Program-made: the position numbers and the translations under genes
The notes under the pieces: model-generated
Database searches by the model: none
What the model was told of the DNA's origin: nothing
What the model saw: only the letters and a program-made list of their open reading frames with translations
In this document: positions 54,324-63,618 of the stretch, piece by piece
Layout: every line of letters begins with the position of its first letter
Position numbering within the stretch: position 1 is the first letter of the stretch
DNA from: Limnomonas spitsbergensis
Lineage: Eukaryota > Chlorophyta > Chlorophyceae > Chlamydomonadales
Assembly: GCA_037349105.1 (NCBI GenBank)
Contig: JAYJMM010000109.1
Span: forward strand, 1,315,001-1,379,000
Length of the DNA stretch: 64,000 nucleotides
Direction: 5' to 3'

Positions 54324-55195
54324 ACTGTTCAGAAGGGAGAAAAGAAGAAACTAAAAGGAAGAGGGGGGGGGTGAGGACCAAAACGAGAGGCCGGGAAGGC
54401 AAAGAAGACCAAGTCTGACACCTGAGCTCCACTAAAGCCAACAAGACAAAGCCTACAAAACAAAAAAAACGCAAAAGCAAGCGTATCCCACCCCTGCTTG
54501 GCCGCGAGGGCGCCCCACTGAACAGAAGAGAGAAGAGAAGAAACTAAGAAGTGGGCAAAATAAAATAAAAGGACCAAAAGCTTTAGTGTTCAACCCTACA
54601 GCCTACAGCTCAAGGACAGGCGCTCTCTACCCCCTCAAGAGCCACCGCCACAAGGTCCGTGCATTTCTGCACCTCACGGGCGGCCAGGGGCTTCGTGTAC
54701 AGAAGGCTACACTGGCAGTATCACTGCGCCAGCAAATCCCTGAAGGTAATTCAAAGAAAGAATATAGTTTATTACGAATCGCAAAAGGAAGAAATAGTGT
54801 ATGGAAAGAGCCATGCACCTCATGAGTGGTCGCTCTCAGTATGATTTGTTACCAACTAAAACAAAAGTACGTCCGACACACCAAAATGTGCGGTGCAATC
54901 ATGTGTCGTGACATTCCCCCCCGCTCATAAGTAGAGCTGTTGCCGCTTGTTTGCCGGTGATCATCACAAGGCTTTGGAGCAGAGAGAGAGGTGTCACGGT
55001 ATAATGCAGTATACGTGCCAAAACCGTAGGGACCGCTGAAGCGTCCCCGTAGACTCCGCAGCTTCCCTGCGGAGCCCCTTTTTAGGGTTAGGAGCCCAGC
55101 TTCCCACTTTCGGGAAGGTCTGAGGCAGGATTTCCCGTACTCAGTAAATAGGGCTTGCCGGGACCTTTGAATCCCGGCTTGCACGCTTGACATTT

Positions 55196-55658
55196 ACTTC
55201 GTTCCTTTTAAGTGGACAGGCCTCTAATTGTAATCAGCACCGGCTATCATCCCAAGATATACCCTGTGAATACCAATAACGCCAGTACCACGAAGGCACG
55301 AAGACGATCAAGCCTAGTTCAGCCTCAGAGTCGACATAGCAACCTAGTAATCCTCAGCTAGATGCCCAGCCCGACCTAGGACACCGTCCGCAGTCTACGG
55401 CTACGACATCCCCCGCTTCACGCGGTAAGTGACTCAGCGACCCGACAGATCAGCTATCTGAAGGGCCAGCTGATTAGCTTTACAAGTGACCAGCTCCGTG
55501 TCTGTCATCTAGAAGTTCCAGCCACACCTTAACGCGCTGCGCATCCGCGGCCAGTGTGTAGTCACTGAGTCCGCCCGTAGGCGTCCGCCACTATGTGGGG
55601 AAGAAGTCCGCCACGGACCCGAAGCAAACCTCTCGTGTCCACTTAAAAGGAACGAAGT
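55196..55658. repeat. Perfect 22-nt inverted repeat, arms 441 bp apart outer-to-outer
   Basis: The left arm at 55196-55217 (ACTTCGTTCCTTTTAAGTGG + AC) is the exact reverse complement of the right arm at 55637-55658. The inner segment contains no ORF of note. It could be a TIR pair of a small insertion, or a stem in the retroelement leader. Confidence 0.8.
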
Positions 55659-55934
55659 GGATCTTGCCTAATCAGCCTGACCCAAAGAATCCTGCTAAAG
55701 GTGTATGTGCTGTGGAGCTTGGATTTTTTTTTTTGAGACAACGGATCTGCCTTGGACAGCTAGAAATCACTAAGCAGAGCTGATAGTGCCTGTGCATCTG
55801 GACTTGCCTTTGTGGTGGAGTGCAAATTCCCAAGTGTTGACAGAAGTGGATCTGCGGATCAGTGATTACGTGGATTGCTGAGGCCGAGACATAGCAAGCT
55901 CAAGACTCCCTAGCGGGAAGCCCGACTCAACCTA

Positions 55935-56018
55935 GGACTACGTCTACGGTCAGCGTCTGCGGTCTACGGTCAGCGTCTGCCGTCTACGGTCAGCGTCTGC
56001 GGTCTACGGTCAGCGTCT
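55935..56018. repeat. 20-bp repeat GTCTACGGTCAGCGTCTGCG
   Basis: Four tandem copies with one substitution (TGCCG/TGCGG), upstream of the Gag-like ORF. Confidence 0.92.
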
Positions 56019-56020
56019 GC

Positions 56021-56245
56021 GCTGCGAAGCGGAAAGAAATAGCGGACGAGACCCGCTATATGCGGAATCATCCAAGGCTGCAGAACGCAGCTTGAGAGGA
56101 GCCTGCGAAGCTCGAGGAGCAATCTGCGCTGCGAAGCGGAAGGAAATAGCGGACGAGACCCGCTATACGCGGAATCATCCAAGGCTGCAGAACGCAGCTT
56201 AAGAGGAGTCTGCGAAGCGCGAGGAGCAAACTGCGCTGCAACCCA
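56021..56245. repeat. 107-bp tandem duplication
   Basis: GCTGCGAAGCGGAAAGAAAT, AGCGGACGAGACCCGCTATA, CAAGGCTGCAGAACGCAGCT and TGCGAAGC(T/G)CGAGGAGCAA start at 56021 and again at 56128. A third start is truncated at 56235. Confidence 0.92.
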
Positions 56246-56430
56246 GAAGGTGAAAATACCCGCCGGACCCATAAAAAAAAAAATTCCCGTGCTTGACCTG
56301 TCTAGCAAAAGCCTAATCAGCCTGCAGAAGGTAGAGGAGAACGGAAGCAGGCTTTAAGCTCGTGCCCAATTGCTGTGAGCCCACACAGTCGAGCTGGCAC
56401 AGCTGTTCAGCATCGATAGTAATTAGTACA

Positions 56431-59400
56431 ATGCAGGATGCCATTGTAGATCCCAACCGCCACCAGCACCCTGTAGCCGAGGAAGCAAAGCAGATTTCCC
56501 TTGGCTCGTCGAGGGATGAATACGCAGGGATGGGGGACAAGACCCTGGGGGTTGTTAGTTCTCGATCCTTGGATGCGAGTACGGTGCACAGTGAAGTGAC
56601 ACGCAGGGGTATCGGACGAGGCGGCACCGCGCGCATCCCGACGGGGCTGAGCCAGGAGGGAGAGCGGTGGCCGGTTCCCGACGATGAATCCCTGGACCCG
56701 ACCTCGGCGCCACCCACTGAGAGGTCGCAGACCGGTGGTGTTGGAGAGGGAGGCGGGCCAGAGGAACCTCCGGTGGACCTGCCTGTCGGGGCAGGGACAC
56801 GGAGCAGCGAGGTCAAGATGGATCTCCAGGTGTCGCACACAGAGATCGGCCGAGATGAGCCAGTGCCCCAATCAACCCCGGATTTTTGGAGGCAGGGCCT
56901 GGCATATGCGCAGGGGTTGAAGCTGAAAGGAGGCACCCCTGAGTTGGCCTTGGATCCAGATACAGCAGTGTCACACACAGAGATCGGCCGAGGTGAGCCA
57001 GTGCCCCAATCAACCCCGGATTTTTTTAGGCAGGGCCTGGAATACGCGCAGTGGTTGAAACGGGTAGGAAGTGCATCTGAGTCGGCTCCAGATCCAAACA
57101 CGGCTGTGTCGCAGCTACGGGGCGCGGATCTATGCAGTGGGCCAGAATACGCGACGCAGAAGAGGCCGCTGGGAGTGGCAAGCGCTGCGCAACGCGTCAA
57201 AGAAAAGAGTGGGACGATGCCCCGAGGTGGAAATCAGATGATCAGGAAACTTGCAGATCTGCAGGCGGTAGAGGGAGCAAAAGCCGCCACCACTGAATGG
57301 CCCCCAGTAAAAAGGAAGGAGGACCTGGCCCAGCCGGTAGGGTGGAAGAGGCTAGGGCAGTGGGCCACTGGAGTGTGGAAAGTTGTGTGTGACGCAGAGC
57401 AGGTGGGGTTGGGCAATCTGGCTGTGCTGGTTGGCACCGCAGGTCGCGTGCCCTTGGAGGCATTGACCAGGCGTGTGGAGCAGCCATGTAGGCAGGTGCC
57501 CCCCAACGGCTGGTCCATGTTTGATATCCTCAGCAGTGAAGGCGAGCCAAGTTCCATGCACCAACAGCAGACCCGAGGGAGTGCCTGTCCACCCAGGCGG
57601 GATAGCCCGGTAGCTAGCGAGCAGCTGCGCCTGATCAACTGTGTTACGGCAGAGAGTGCCTGCCCACCCAGGCAGGATAGCCCGGTAGCTAGAGAGCAGC
57701 TGCACCTGATCAACTGTGTTACGGCAGAGAGTGCCTGCCCACCCAGGCGGGATAGCCCGGTAGCTAGCGAGCAGCTGCGCCTGATCAACTGTGTTACGGC
57801 AGAGAGTGCCTGCCCACCCAGGCAGGATAGCCCGGTAGCTAGAGAGCAGCTGCACCTGATCAACTGTGTTACGGCAGAGAGTGCCTGCCCACCCAGGCAG
57901 GATAGCCCGGTAGCTAGCGAGCAGCTGCGCCTGATCAACTGTGTTCCGAAGGGGAATGCCTGTCCACCCAAACCAGCGGCCGGTGGCTGCAAGCCAGGCC
58001 AACTGCAGGTGCAAGCGTTACGGCTGTGCTTGCAGAGGGAGGCAGTTCCTGCGACACCTGTGGTAATCAGCGGCTGCGAGCCGGGCCAACTGCAGGTGCA
58101 TGCGTCACGGCTGTGTTTGCACCAGAGTGAGGCAGATCATGTGACACCTGTGGTGGCCGGTGACTGCGAGCTTGGCCAACTGCAGGTGCATGCGTCACGG
58201 CTGTGCTTGCAGAGGGAGGCAGTTCCTGCGACACCTGTGGTAATCAGCGGCTGCGAGCCGGGCCAACTGCAGGTGCATGCGTCACGGCTGTGTTTGCACC
58301 AGAGTGAGGCAGATCATGTGACACCTGTGGTGGCCGGTGACTGCGAGCTTGGCCACCTGCAGGTGCATGCGTCACGGCTGTGTTTGCCGAGTGAGGCAGT
58401 TCCTGTGACACCTGTGATGGCCGGTGGCTGCGAGCCGGGCCAAGTGCAGGTGCAGGCGTCACGGCTGTGTTTGCAGAGGGAGGCAGTTCCTGCGACACCT
58501 GTGATAATCAGCGGCTGCGAGCCGGGCCAACTGCAGGTGCATGCGTCACGGCTGCGTTTGCAGAGGGAGGCAGTTCCTGTAACACCTGTGGTAATCAGCG
58601 GCTGCGAGCCGGGCCAACTGCAGGTGCATGCGTCACGGCTGCGTTTGCAGAGGGAGGCAGTTCCTGTAACACCTGTGATGGCCGGTGGCTGCGAGCCAGG
58701 ACCACTGCAGGTGCAAGCGTCACGGCTATGCTTGCAGAGTGCAGCAGTTCCCGTAACACCTGTAGTGATCGGTGACTGCGAGCCAGGCCACCTGCAGGTG
58801 CAAGCGCCACGGCTGTGCTTTCAGAGGGAGGCAGCCCATGTGACACCTGTAGGGATCGGTGACTGCGAGCCGTGCCAACTACAGGTGCAGGCGTCACGGC
58901 TGTGTTTGCAGAGAGAGGACGTTCCTGTGACACCTGTAGGGATCGGTGGCTGCGAGCCAGGCCAACTGCAGGTGCATGCGTCACGGCTGTGTTTGCCGAG
59001 GGAGACAGCCCATGGGACACCTGTGGTGGCCGGTGGCTGTGAGCCAGGCCAACTGCAGGTGCAGGCGTCACGGCTGTGTTTGCAGATGGAGGACGTTCCT
59101 GTGACACCTGTGGTGGCCGGTGGCTGTGAGCCAGGCCAACTGCAGGTGCAGGCGTCGCGACGGTGCTTGCAGAGGGAGGCAGTTCATGTGACACCTGTGG
59201 TGGCCAGTGGCTGTGAGCCAGGCCAACTGCAGGTGCAGGCGTCACGACGGTGCTTGCAGAGGGAGGCAGCTCATGTGACACCTGTGGTGACCGGTGGCCA
59301 CAAGCCGTGCCAACTGCAGGTGCATGCGTCACGGCTGTGTTTGCCGAGGGAGACAGCCCATGGGACACCTGTGGTGGCCGGTGGCTGTGAGCCAGGCCAA

Positions 59401-62400
59401 CTGCAGGTGCAGGCGTCACGACGATGCTTGCCGAGGGAGGCAGTTCCTGTGACATCTGTGGTGGCCAGTGGCTGTGAGCCAGGCCAACTGCAGGTGCAGG
59501 CATCACAACGGTGCTTGCAGAGGGAGGCAGCTCATGTGACACCTGTGGTGACCGGTGGCCACGAGCCGTGCCAACTGCAGGTGCAGGCGTCGCGACGGTG
59601 TTTGCCGAGGGAGGCAGCCCATGTGCCACCTGTGGTGGCCGGTGGCTGCGAGCCGGACCAACCGCATTCTTGGGAACAAAAGCTGAGCGAGCAAGTGGCT
59701 GAGGAACCAGTTGGACCAAGTGAGGGCGAGGACCACGTGCACAGGCATGCAACGGTGTCAGTTCAGATGCATATGCACCAGCCAGAAGAGGATGGGCCTA
59801 TCACACCACCAGTGGCAGCAGCTCCTGGAGGGACCAAGGTGCCAATATCAGACCCAGGGGCGGTCCAGCAGGCCAACAAACAGCTGGGGGCGCCAGAGAG
59901 TGAGGCATGTGTGCCTACAGCTGCCGGCAGCCCTAGCCAGTCCCTGGTCAAGGCCCCAGGACTCAAGGGGGGCCAGGCAGGCAACCTGCCGGAGGGGTTG
60001 GCCGTGCAGGGTCCAACTGAAGGGGCAAGGCAGGTGATCCCGGGCACAAGGGTAGCAAGCCCAACCCACCAGGACAGTGCCCATGGGGAACACAATGGAC
60101 ACTCACCCAAGCCAGTTGCAGCAGAGAATCCTGAGGGGTCAGAGGAGCAGGGAATCTCCGTACCCATGCTGAGGGAAAAGGTTAACTGGTACCGGCAGAA
60201 GCTCAAAGGAGTGGCCAGGCAGCTGTGGGTGGCCAGGCAGCCAATGTTGGCTTGGCAGTTGAGGATGACCAGGCAGCTGAGGAGGGTGAAGCATAGCTTG
60301 GAACATGCCAATCAGAACTTACAGGCGTTGCAGCCACAAGGCGAGGAGGAGGAAGAGCAGCAGCTGCAGCACGCAGCCATGGTTGCATGGCACGTGGCAC
60401 TACCCTGGGGGCACGGGGCTGAGCAGGCCAGCCATGAGGGTTCCTGCTCAGCAGAGCCGGGTGGGCCAGTGGGTCAAGCCAGCCCTAGCCTGAGTCTCGA
60501 CCCAGACGACTGCAGCAGTTCCAGCCTGGCAATGGCAGGCAGGGCAGCTGACAGTGACATGGAAGCAGCTAGGAGCAGCAGGTCTCCGGTGCCAGCACCC
60601 GAGGACGACAGCGGCATCAGAAATGTGTGCCCGGTAGCAATTCATGATGTACCGCCTGCAGATGTGGATCTAGACAGGCTCTGGGAGGACCGTGCAGCAG
60701 GTGCCCGTCAGCAACCGATGAAGATCCGCAATGGCATGCGTCAGGCCATGCGGCTTAACAAAGGAGGAGTATGCATGTTCTGCGGGTTCGAGTGCGAGCA
60801 CAGCGACAGGGCATGTGAGCATCTCATGGATGCCACCATCCAGAGGGGAGGAGCAAAGCAGGCAGCGCTGGAGGCGGTTGAGAACCCGGGGCAGGGTCAG
60901 CCACGGGTGCAGGAGCCACACCAGCCCCAGAAGGCTGGGGCGGGCTCCAGCAGTGTGGAGGAAGAAGAGCCCAAACCAATGAGAAGCAGGGTGGAAGCTG
61001 TTGAGCAGGAAAGCATCCGGGATCCCATGTGGTTGGCACCCAGGTATGGACAGATACCCGTTCAAGCAGCACCCGCATCCACGGGGCATGGCACACCCCA
61101 GTCCAGGTTCCCAGCTAGCGCAGGCAGGCAGAGGCAAGAGGCCGTGGCCGAAGGCAACAGCAGGGATAAGAAGGGCAGCGGCCAGGCTGACAGCCTTAAT
61201 GGGTACTTCAGCAACCCGGGGTGGACGCCTATCCCAGGGGAGCGGCGCCCGGCAGTGGGAGAACGCGCAGGGAGCATAAGCCAGCCGGGTGCAGCAGAGC
61301 CACCAGGACTCCAGCCCATTGGATGGGCAGACATCCTGCAATGGGCAGCGCGGCTATGGCAACAGGTGTGCTCCAAGTGTTTCGTCCACCTCAGCGATCA
61401 GACCCGGGCTATCAAGGAGTTCCAAAGCCACCACCTGGCGGAATGGGCAACAAAGGCCCTTATGGGCATCCCGCACACGGGACAGGACCGGGCAACGCTG
61501 CTGGCGGCCCTGCGCAGAGTGTCCAGAGGAGCAGCAGGGCCAGAGGCGGTCCTAGCTGTCAAGGCCTTCGCCGACGGATGGTGCAACGGCACAGCAGGGG
61601 ATCAGGAAGAGCCCGAATCGGAGCAAGGGGAGCTCGAGGAGTGGGAAGGGTTCGAAGCATCCAGACTGCAGCAAGACGACCGCAGGGAGGTGCGATGGCA
61701 GGAGCAGACGGAAGGGACCGCACCTGCTGCAAGCCAAGCCAGATGGGAGCGCCTGGAAGCCAGCAGTGAGCCCAGCCTCCGAAACCAGCGGCTAAACGTA
61801 GGGCGCAGACCCAGACCCAGCAGCCCAGCGGCCAGCGAACAGCCCAGGACAACCGGCTTCCAGCAGGGCCCAGTGCCAAGAAGGGCCAGCAGGCAAGAAC
61901 CCCACGACATGCTGCGCTTCGTGGATCATACGGAACACAGCGGCCAAGAAGGCCAGGTGGACCACATTGCTGAGTTCCCGCGGGGACAAGCAGCACAGGC
62001 ACGAGGCAGGCCGGAGAGGAGCCAAGGCCCCAGCCAAGGAAGGCGGGTCGTTCAGGAAATCAACCAGGCAGGCACCACCGGGGGAGACTACCAGCAAAGG
62101 CAGGAAAGCAGGGACGACTGCCTGTCAGCTTCCGAGGCAAGGGAGTACACGGGTGGAAAGCAGCCCAGCAGGCATGGCAGTTACCAGCCCAGCAGGCAGG
62201 CGGAGTCAGAAGAGGATAGGCGCCAGGGCCCAGCGATACAGCCTTCGGAGGGCAGCAGCCGCCCCAGAAGCGTGGCAAGCATGAGGCCATCTGGGGGCGG
62301 ACAGTCCCAACTGAGCGCAGACCGCAGAGACCAACGGGACCAACGCAGGCAAGGCCCAGCCAGGAACGGCGGCGGCGGATCTGGCTCGGACCCCAGCATG

Positions 62401-63618
62401 TCAGACTCGGAGGATACAGAGGGTCGCGGCCCAGGCTCCGGCAGGGAATCTGCGAGACAAAGAAGGGACAGGTTAACCCAGGAACAGGCGGAGACAAACA
62501 TACGGCTGCAGCAACAGATGATCCTGCAGCTGGCTGGGGGAACGCGGTTCACCAAGATCCCCAACATTCAGGGCAATGTGCCAGTGCTGGACATGTCCCA
62601 ACCGGGGGCAGTCGCAGCCAGGCAATACTGCCAGGCCTGCAGCTCATGGGGCTCGCACAACCGCCTGGCTTTATCGGACGAGCCGCCAGCCCTGGCAGTG
62701 GTGGCAGGAGAAATTGCAGGGTCTTGCCAGTCACCCTCAGCCATGGCTCTGTTGGTCCGCTCCTTGGTGGGCATGTGGACAGCCAAGCCAGCCTGCGTGG
62801 GGCCGCTGGTGGTCGCCATACGATCAGCACCCCAAGGAGACAAAGCCTCCAGGGAGGTCGAGCGGATCCAAGAGGCGTGGAGTGCCCCGGCGGTCGGGCC
62901 GCCCAGCGAGGTATCCTTACTCACCCTGTGGATCAGGGTGGTCCAAAGGGAGGTGGGCAAGCCAACTTCAGACGAAAGGGCAGCAATCACAGGCCTCAAG
63001 CTGGGAGTCAAGACCACCCTGGACCCAGGAGTCAAGCCGGAGGAGACGGTTGAGGCTTTCGCCCACAGGATCCTGTCCACGGCAGAGTTGCTGCAGATCT
63101 CCAGGGATGCACCAGACCACTTTGGCAGAAAGCACTCGGTCTCGCACATGTTCTATGATGGGCTGCCAGTGGCCACCAGGGCCAAGCTGTGCGAGTTCAG
63201 GATGACTGTGCCCAACTACCTGTGCATGACCGATGAGGAGCAGATCACTGTGCTGACGCAGCAGGTGGTGCTGATGGAGAGGTTCGCCCTGGAAATGAGA
63301 GACCTGGTGGTCGCAGATCACAGGCCAGAGGCGGAAGAGACGGAAGAGGAGGACGAGACAGATGAGGAAGAGGAGACGGTAGAGGAGGACGAGACAGATG
63401 AGGAAGAGGAGACGGTAGAGGAGGAAGAGGCGGATGAGACGGGCGAGGGGAGAAAGCCGGCACGTTGGACACCTAGACCAACCCTGCCACCCGGCAGGGG
63501 GAACGGCTCGTTACAAGACCACTGGCGGGCGGGCTCCATAGCATCGCGTACACCAATGACAGGGGAGAACCCAATGTCATCTAGCGAGCGGTCCATTGAA
63601 GGACCATGGTGGCGCTAG
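56431..63618 (+). CDS. Giant Gag-like protein of a retroelement, 2395 aa, single exon
   Basis: An uninterrupted frame of 2395 codons from ATG 56431 to TAG 63616-63618. The frame also extends upstream to GTG 56362, so the start is inferred. It is unlike its neighbours: no introns and visibly higher GC. Order: two 46-aa repeats (SHTEIGR.EPVPQSTPDF); five 25-aa repeats (SACPPRRDSPVASEQLRLIN); about twenty 29-aa repeats (GQLQVQASRLCLQREAVPVT, then PVVAGGCEP); Gln/Arg-rich segments; a zinc-knuckle-like C-x2-C-x5-H-x4-C (C1448, C1451, H1457, C1462); and long RQEP/SRQ-rich disorder. A C-terminal globular part (about 2150-2290) has PEETVEAFAHRILSTAELL, MFYDGLPVATRAKLC and EEQITVLTQQVVLMERFA. This resembles retrotransposon Gag capsid domains. 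It ends in acidic ETVEEDETDEEE repeats. No reverse transcriptase is in the window; pol may follow past 64000. Confidence 0.6.
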   Translation: MQDAIVDPNRHQHPVAEEAKQISLGSSRDEYAGMGDKTLGVVSSRSLDASTVHSEVTRRGIGRGGTARIPTGLSQEGERWPVPDDESLDPTSAPPTERSQTGGVGEGGGPEEPPVDLPVGAGTRSSEVKMDLQVSHTEIGRDEPVPQSTPDFWRQGLAYAQGLKLKGGTPELALDPDTAVSHTEIGRGEPVPQSTPDFFRQGLEYAQWLKRVGSASESAPDPNTAVSQLRGADLCSGPEYATQKRPLGVASAAQRVKEKSGTMPRGGNQMIRKLADLQAVEGAKAATTEWPPVKRKEDLAQPVGWKRLGQWATGVWKVVCDAEQVGLGNLAVLVGTAGRVPLEALTRRVEQPCRQVPPNGWSMFDILSSEGEPSSMHQQQTRGSACPPRRDSPVASEQLRLINCVTAESACPPRQDSPVAREQLHLINCVTAESACPPRRDSPVASEQLRLINCVTAESACPPRQDSPVAREQLHLINCVTAESACPPRQDSPVASEQLRLINCVPKGNACPPKPAAGGCKPGQLQVQALRLCLQREAVPATPVVISGCEPGQLQVHASRLCLHQSEADHVTPVVAGDCELGQLQVHASRLCLQREAVPATPVVISGCEPGQLQVHASRLCLHQSEADHVTPVVAGDCELGHLQVHASRLCLPSEAVPVTPVMAGGCEPGQVQVQASRLCLQREAVPATPVIISGCEPGQLQVHASRLRLQREAVPVTPVVISGCEPGQLQVHASRLRLQREAVPVTPVMAGGCEPGPLQVQASRLCLQSAAVPVTPVVIGDCEPGHLQVQAPRLCFQREAAHVTPVGIGDCEPCQLQVQASRLCLQREDVPVTPVGIGGCEPGQLQVHASRLCLPRETAHGTPVVAGGCEPGQLQVQASRLCLQMEDVPVTPVVAGGCEPGQLQVQASRRCLQREAVHVTPVVASGCEPGQLQVQASRRCLQREAAHVTPVVTGGHKPCQLQVHASRLCLPRETAHGTPVVAGGCEPGQLQVQASRRCLPREAVPVTSVVASGCEPGQLQVQASQRCLQREAAHVTPVVTGGHEPCQLQVQASRRCLPREAAHVPPVVAGGCEPDQPHSWEQKLSEQVAEEPVGPSEGEDHVHRHATVSVQMHMHQPEEDGPITPPVAAAPGGTKVPISDPGAVQQANKQLGAPESEACVPTAAGSPSQSLVKAPGLKGGQAGNLPEGLAVQGPTEGARQVIPGTRVASPTHQDSAHGEHNGHSPKPVAAENPEGSEEQGISVPMLREKVNWYRQKLKGVARQLWVARQPMLAWQLRMTRQLRRVKHSLEHANQNLQALQPQGEEEEEQQLQHAAMVAWHVALPWGHGAEQASHEGSCSAEPGGPVGQASPSLSLDPDDCSSSSLAMAGRAADSDMEAARSSRSPVPAPEDDSGIRNVCPVAIHDVPPADVDLDRLWEDRAAGARQQPMKIRNGMRQAMRLNKGGVCMFCGFECEHSDRACEHLMDATIQRGGAKQAALEAVENPGQGQPRVQEPHQPQKAGAGSSSVEEEEPKPMRSRVEAVEQESIRDPMWLAPRYGQIPVQAAPASTGHGTPQSRFPASAGRQRQEAVAEGNSRDKKGSGQADSLNGYFSNPGWTPIPGERRPAVGERAGSISQPGAAEPPGLQPIGWADILQWAARLWQQVCSKCFVHLSDQTRAIKEFQSHHLAEWATKALMGIPHTGQDRATLLAALRRVSRGAAGPEAVLAVKAFADGWCNGTAGDQEEPESEQGELEEWEGFEASRLQQDDRREVRWQEQTEGTAPAASQARWERLEASSEPSLRNQRLNVGRRPRPSSPAASEQPRTTGFQQGPVPRRASRQEPHDMLRFVDHTEHSGQEGQVDHIAEFPRGQAAQARGRPERSQGPSQGRRVVQEINQAGTTGGDYQQRQESRDDCLSASEAREYTGGKQPSRHGSYQPSRQAESEEDRRQGPAIQPSEGSSRPRSVASMRPSGGGQSQLSADRRDQRDQRRQGPARNGGGGSGSDPSMSDSEDTEGRGPGSGRESARQRRDRLTQEQAETNIRLQQQMILQLAGGTRFTKIPNIQGNVPVLDMSQPGAVAARQYCQACSSWGSHNRLALSDEPPALAVVAGEIAGSCQSPSAMALLVRSLVGMWTAKPACVGPLVVAIRSAPQGDKASREVERIQEAWSAPAVGPPSEVSLLTLWIRVVQREVGKPTSDERAAITGLKLGVKTTLDPGVKPEETVEAFAHRILSTAELLQISRDAPDHFGRKHSVSHMFYDGLPVATRAKLCEFRMTVPNYLCMTDEEQITVLTQQVVLMERFALEMRDLVVADHRPEAEETEEEDETDEEEETVEEDETDEEEETVEEEEADETGEGRKPARWTPRPTLPPGRGNGSLQDHWRAGSIASRTPMTGENPMSSSERSIEGPWWR
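56830..57105 (+). repeat. Two 138-bp (46-aa) coding repeats
   Basis: Copies begin at 56830 and 56968, encoding VSHTEIGRDEPVPQSTPDF and VSHTEIGRGEPVPQSTPDF with related tails. They are in frame in the Gag-like ORF. Confidence 0.92.
57580..57955 (+). repeat. 75-bp (25-aa) coding repeats, 5 copies in an alternating order
   Basis: Units encode SACPPR(R/Q)DSPVA(S/R)EQL(R/H)LINCVTAE. The first four alternate between an RRD/ASEQLRL type and an RQD/AREQLHL type. This implies that 150-bp dimers were duplicated. Confidence 0.92.
57965..59665 (+). repeat. 87-bp (29-aa) coding repeats, about 20 copies
   Basis: The unit encodes G(Q/H)LQV(Q/H)ASRLCLQREAV then P(V/A)TPVV..GCEP. One conserved Cys sits in each half (RLCL, GCEP). 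Some copies have HQSEADHV in place of QREAVP (90 bp). Antisense frames stay open through it (58595-59752) but are repeat shadows. Confidence 0.93.
63335..63440 (+). repeat. 36-bp acidic coding repeat, about 3 copies
   Basis: GAGGAGGACGAGACAGATGA then GGAAGAGGAGACGGTA repeats, encoding ETVEEDETDEEE near the C-terminus of the Gag-like protein. Confidence 0.85.

Larger units (their letters stand above)
49042..54835. other. Gene-poor interval with repeats and isolated exon-like pieces
   Basis: No complete gene could be built. Candidate fragments: a 170-codon plus frame at 49370-49882 with no recognised domain; a TATATAAG at 49703-49710 (+); and an exon-like piece near 51829-51885 (DNADANVLFSKQSSTVK, flanked by CTTTGGCAG and GTAGCT). 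Polypurine GGGAGGGG tracts occur near 51540-51610. Dispersed repeats of families D (51717) and A (54271) and a tRNA-like sequence (52787) are present. 53100-54250 shows nothing clear. A gene with poorly recognisable short exons may remain undetected. Confidence 0.4.
54836..56430. other. Upstream region of the Gag-like ORF; possible LTR/leader
   Basis: No coding is supported. Features: a TGTGTCGTGACATTCCCCCC block near 54903 that looks like an LTR start; a perfect 22-nt inverted repeat (55196-55217 with 55637-55658); and a diverged duplicated block ACATAGCAA..AGCCCGAC..ACCTAGGA (about 55333-55385 and 55888-55945). 20-bp and 107-bp tandem repeats precede the ORF. No LTR end or primer-binding site could be fixed, so the element boundaries are unknown. 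Confidence 0.35.

Noticed and set aside
58595..59752. 385-codon antisense ORF (PSANTAVTPAPAVG repeats)
   Set aside because: Shadow of the 87-bp coding repeats of the Gag-like ORF, whose sense frame extends far beyond on both sides.
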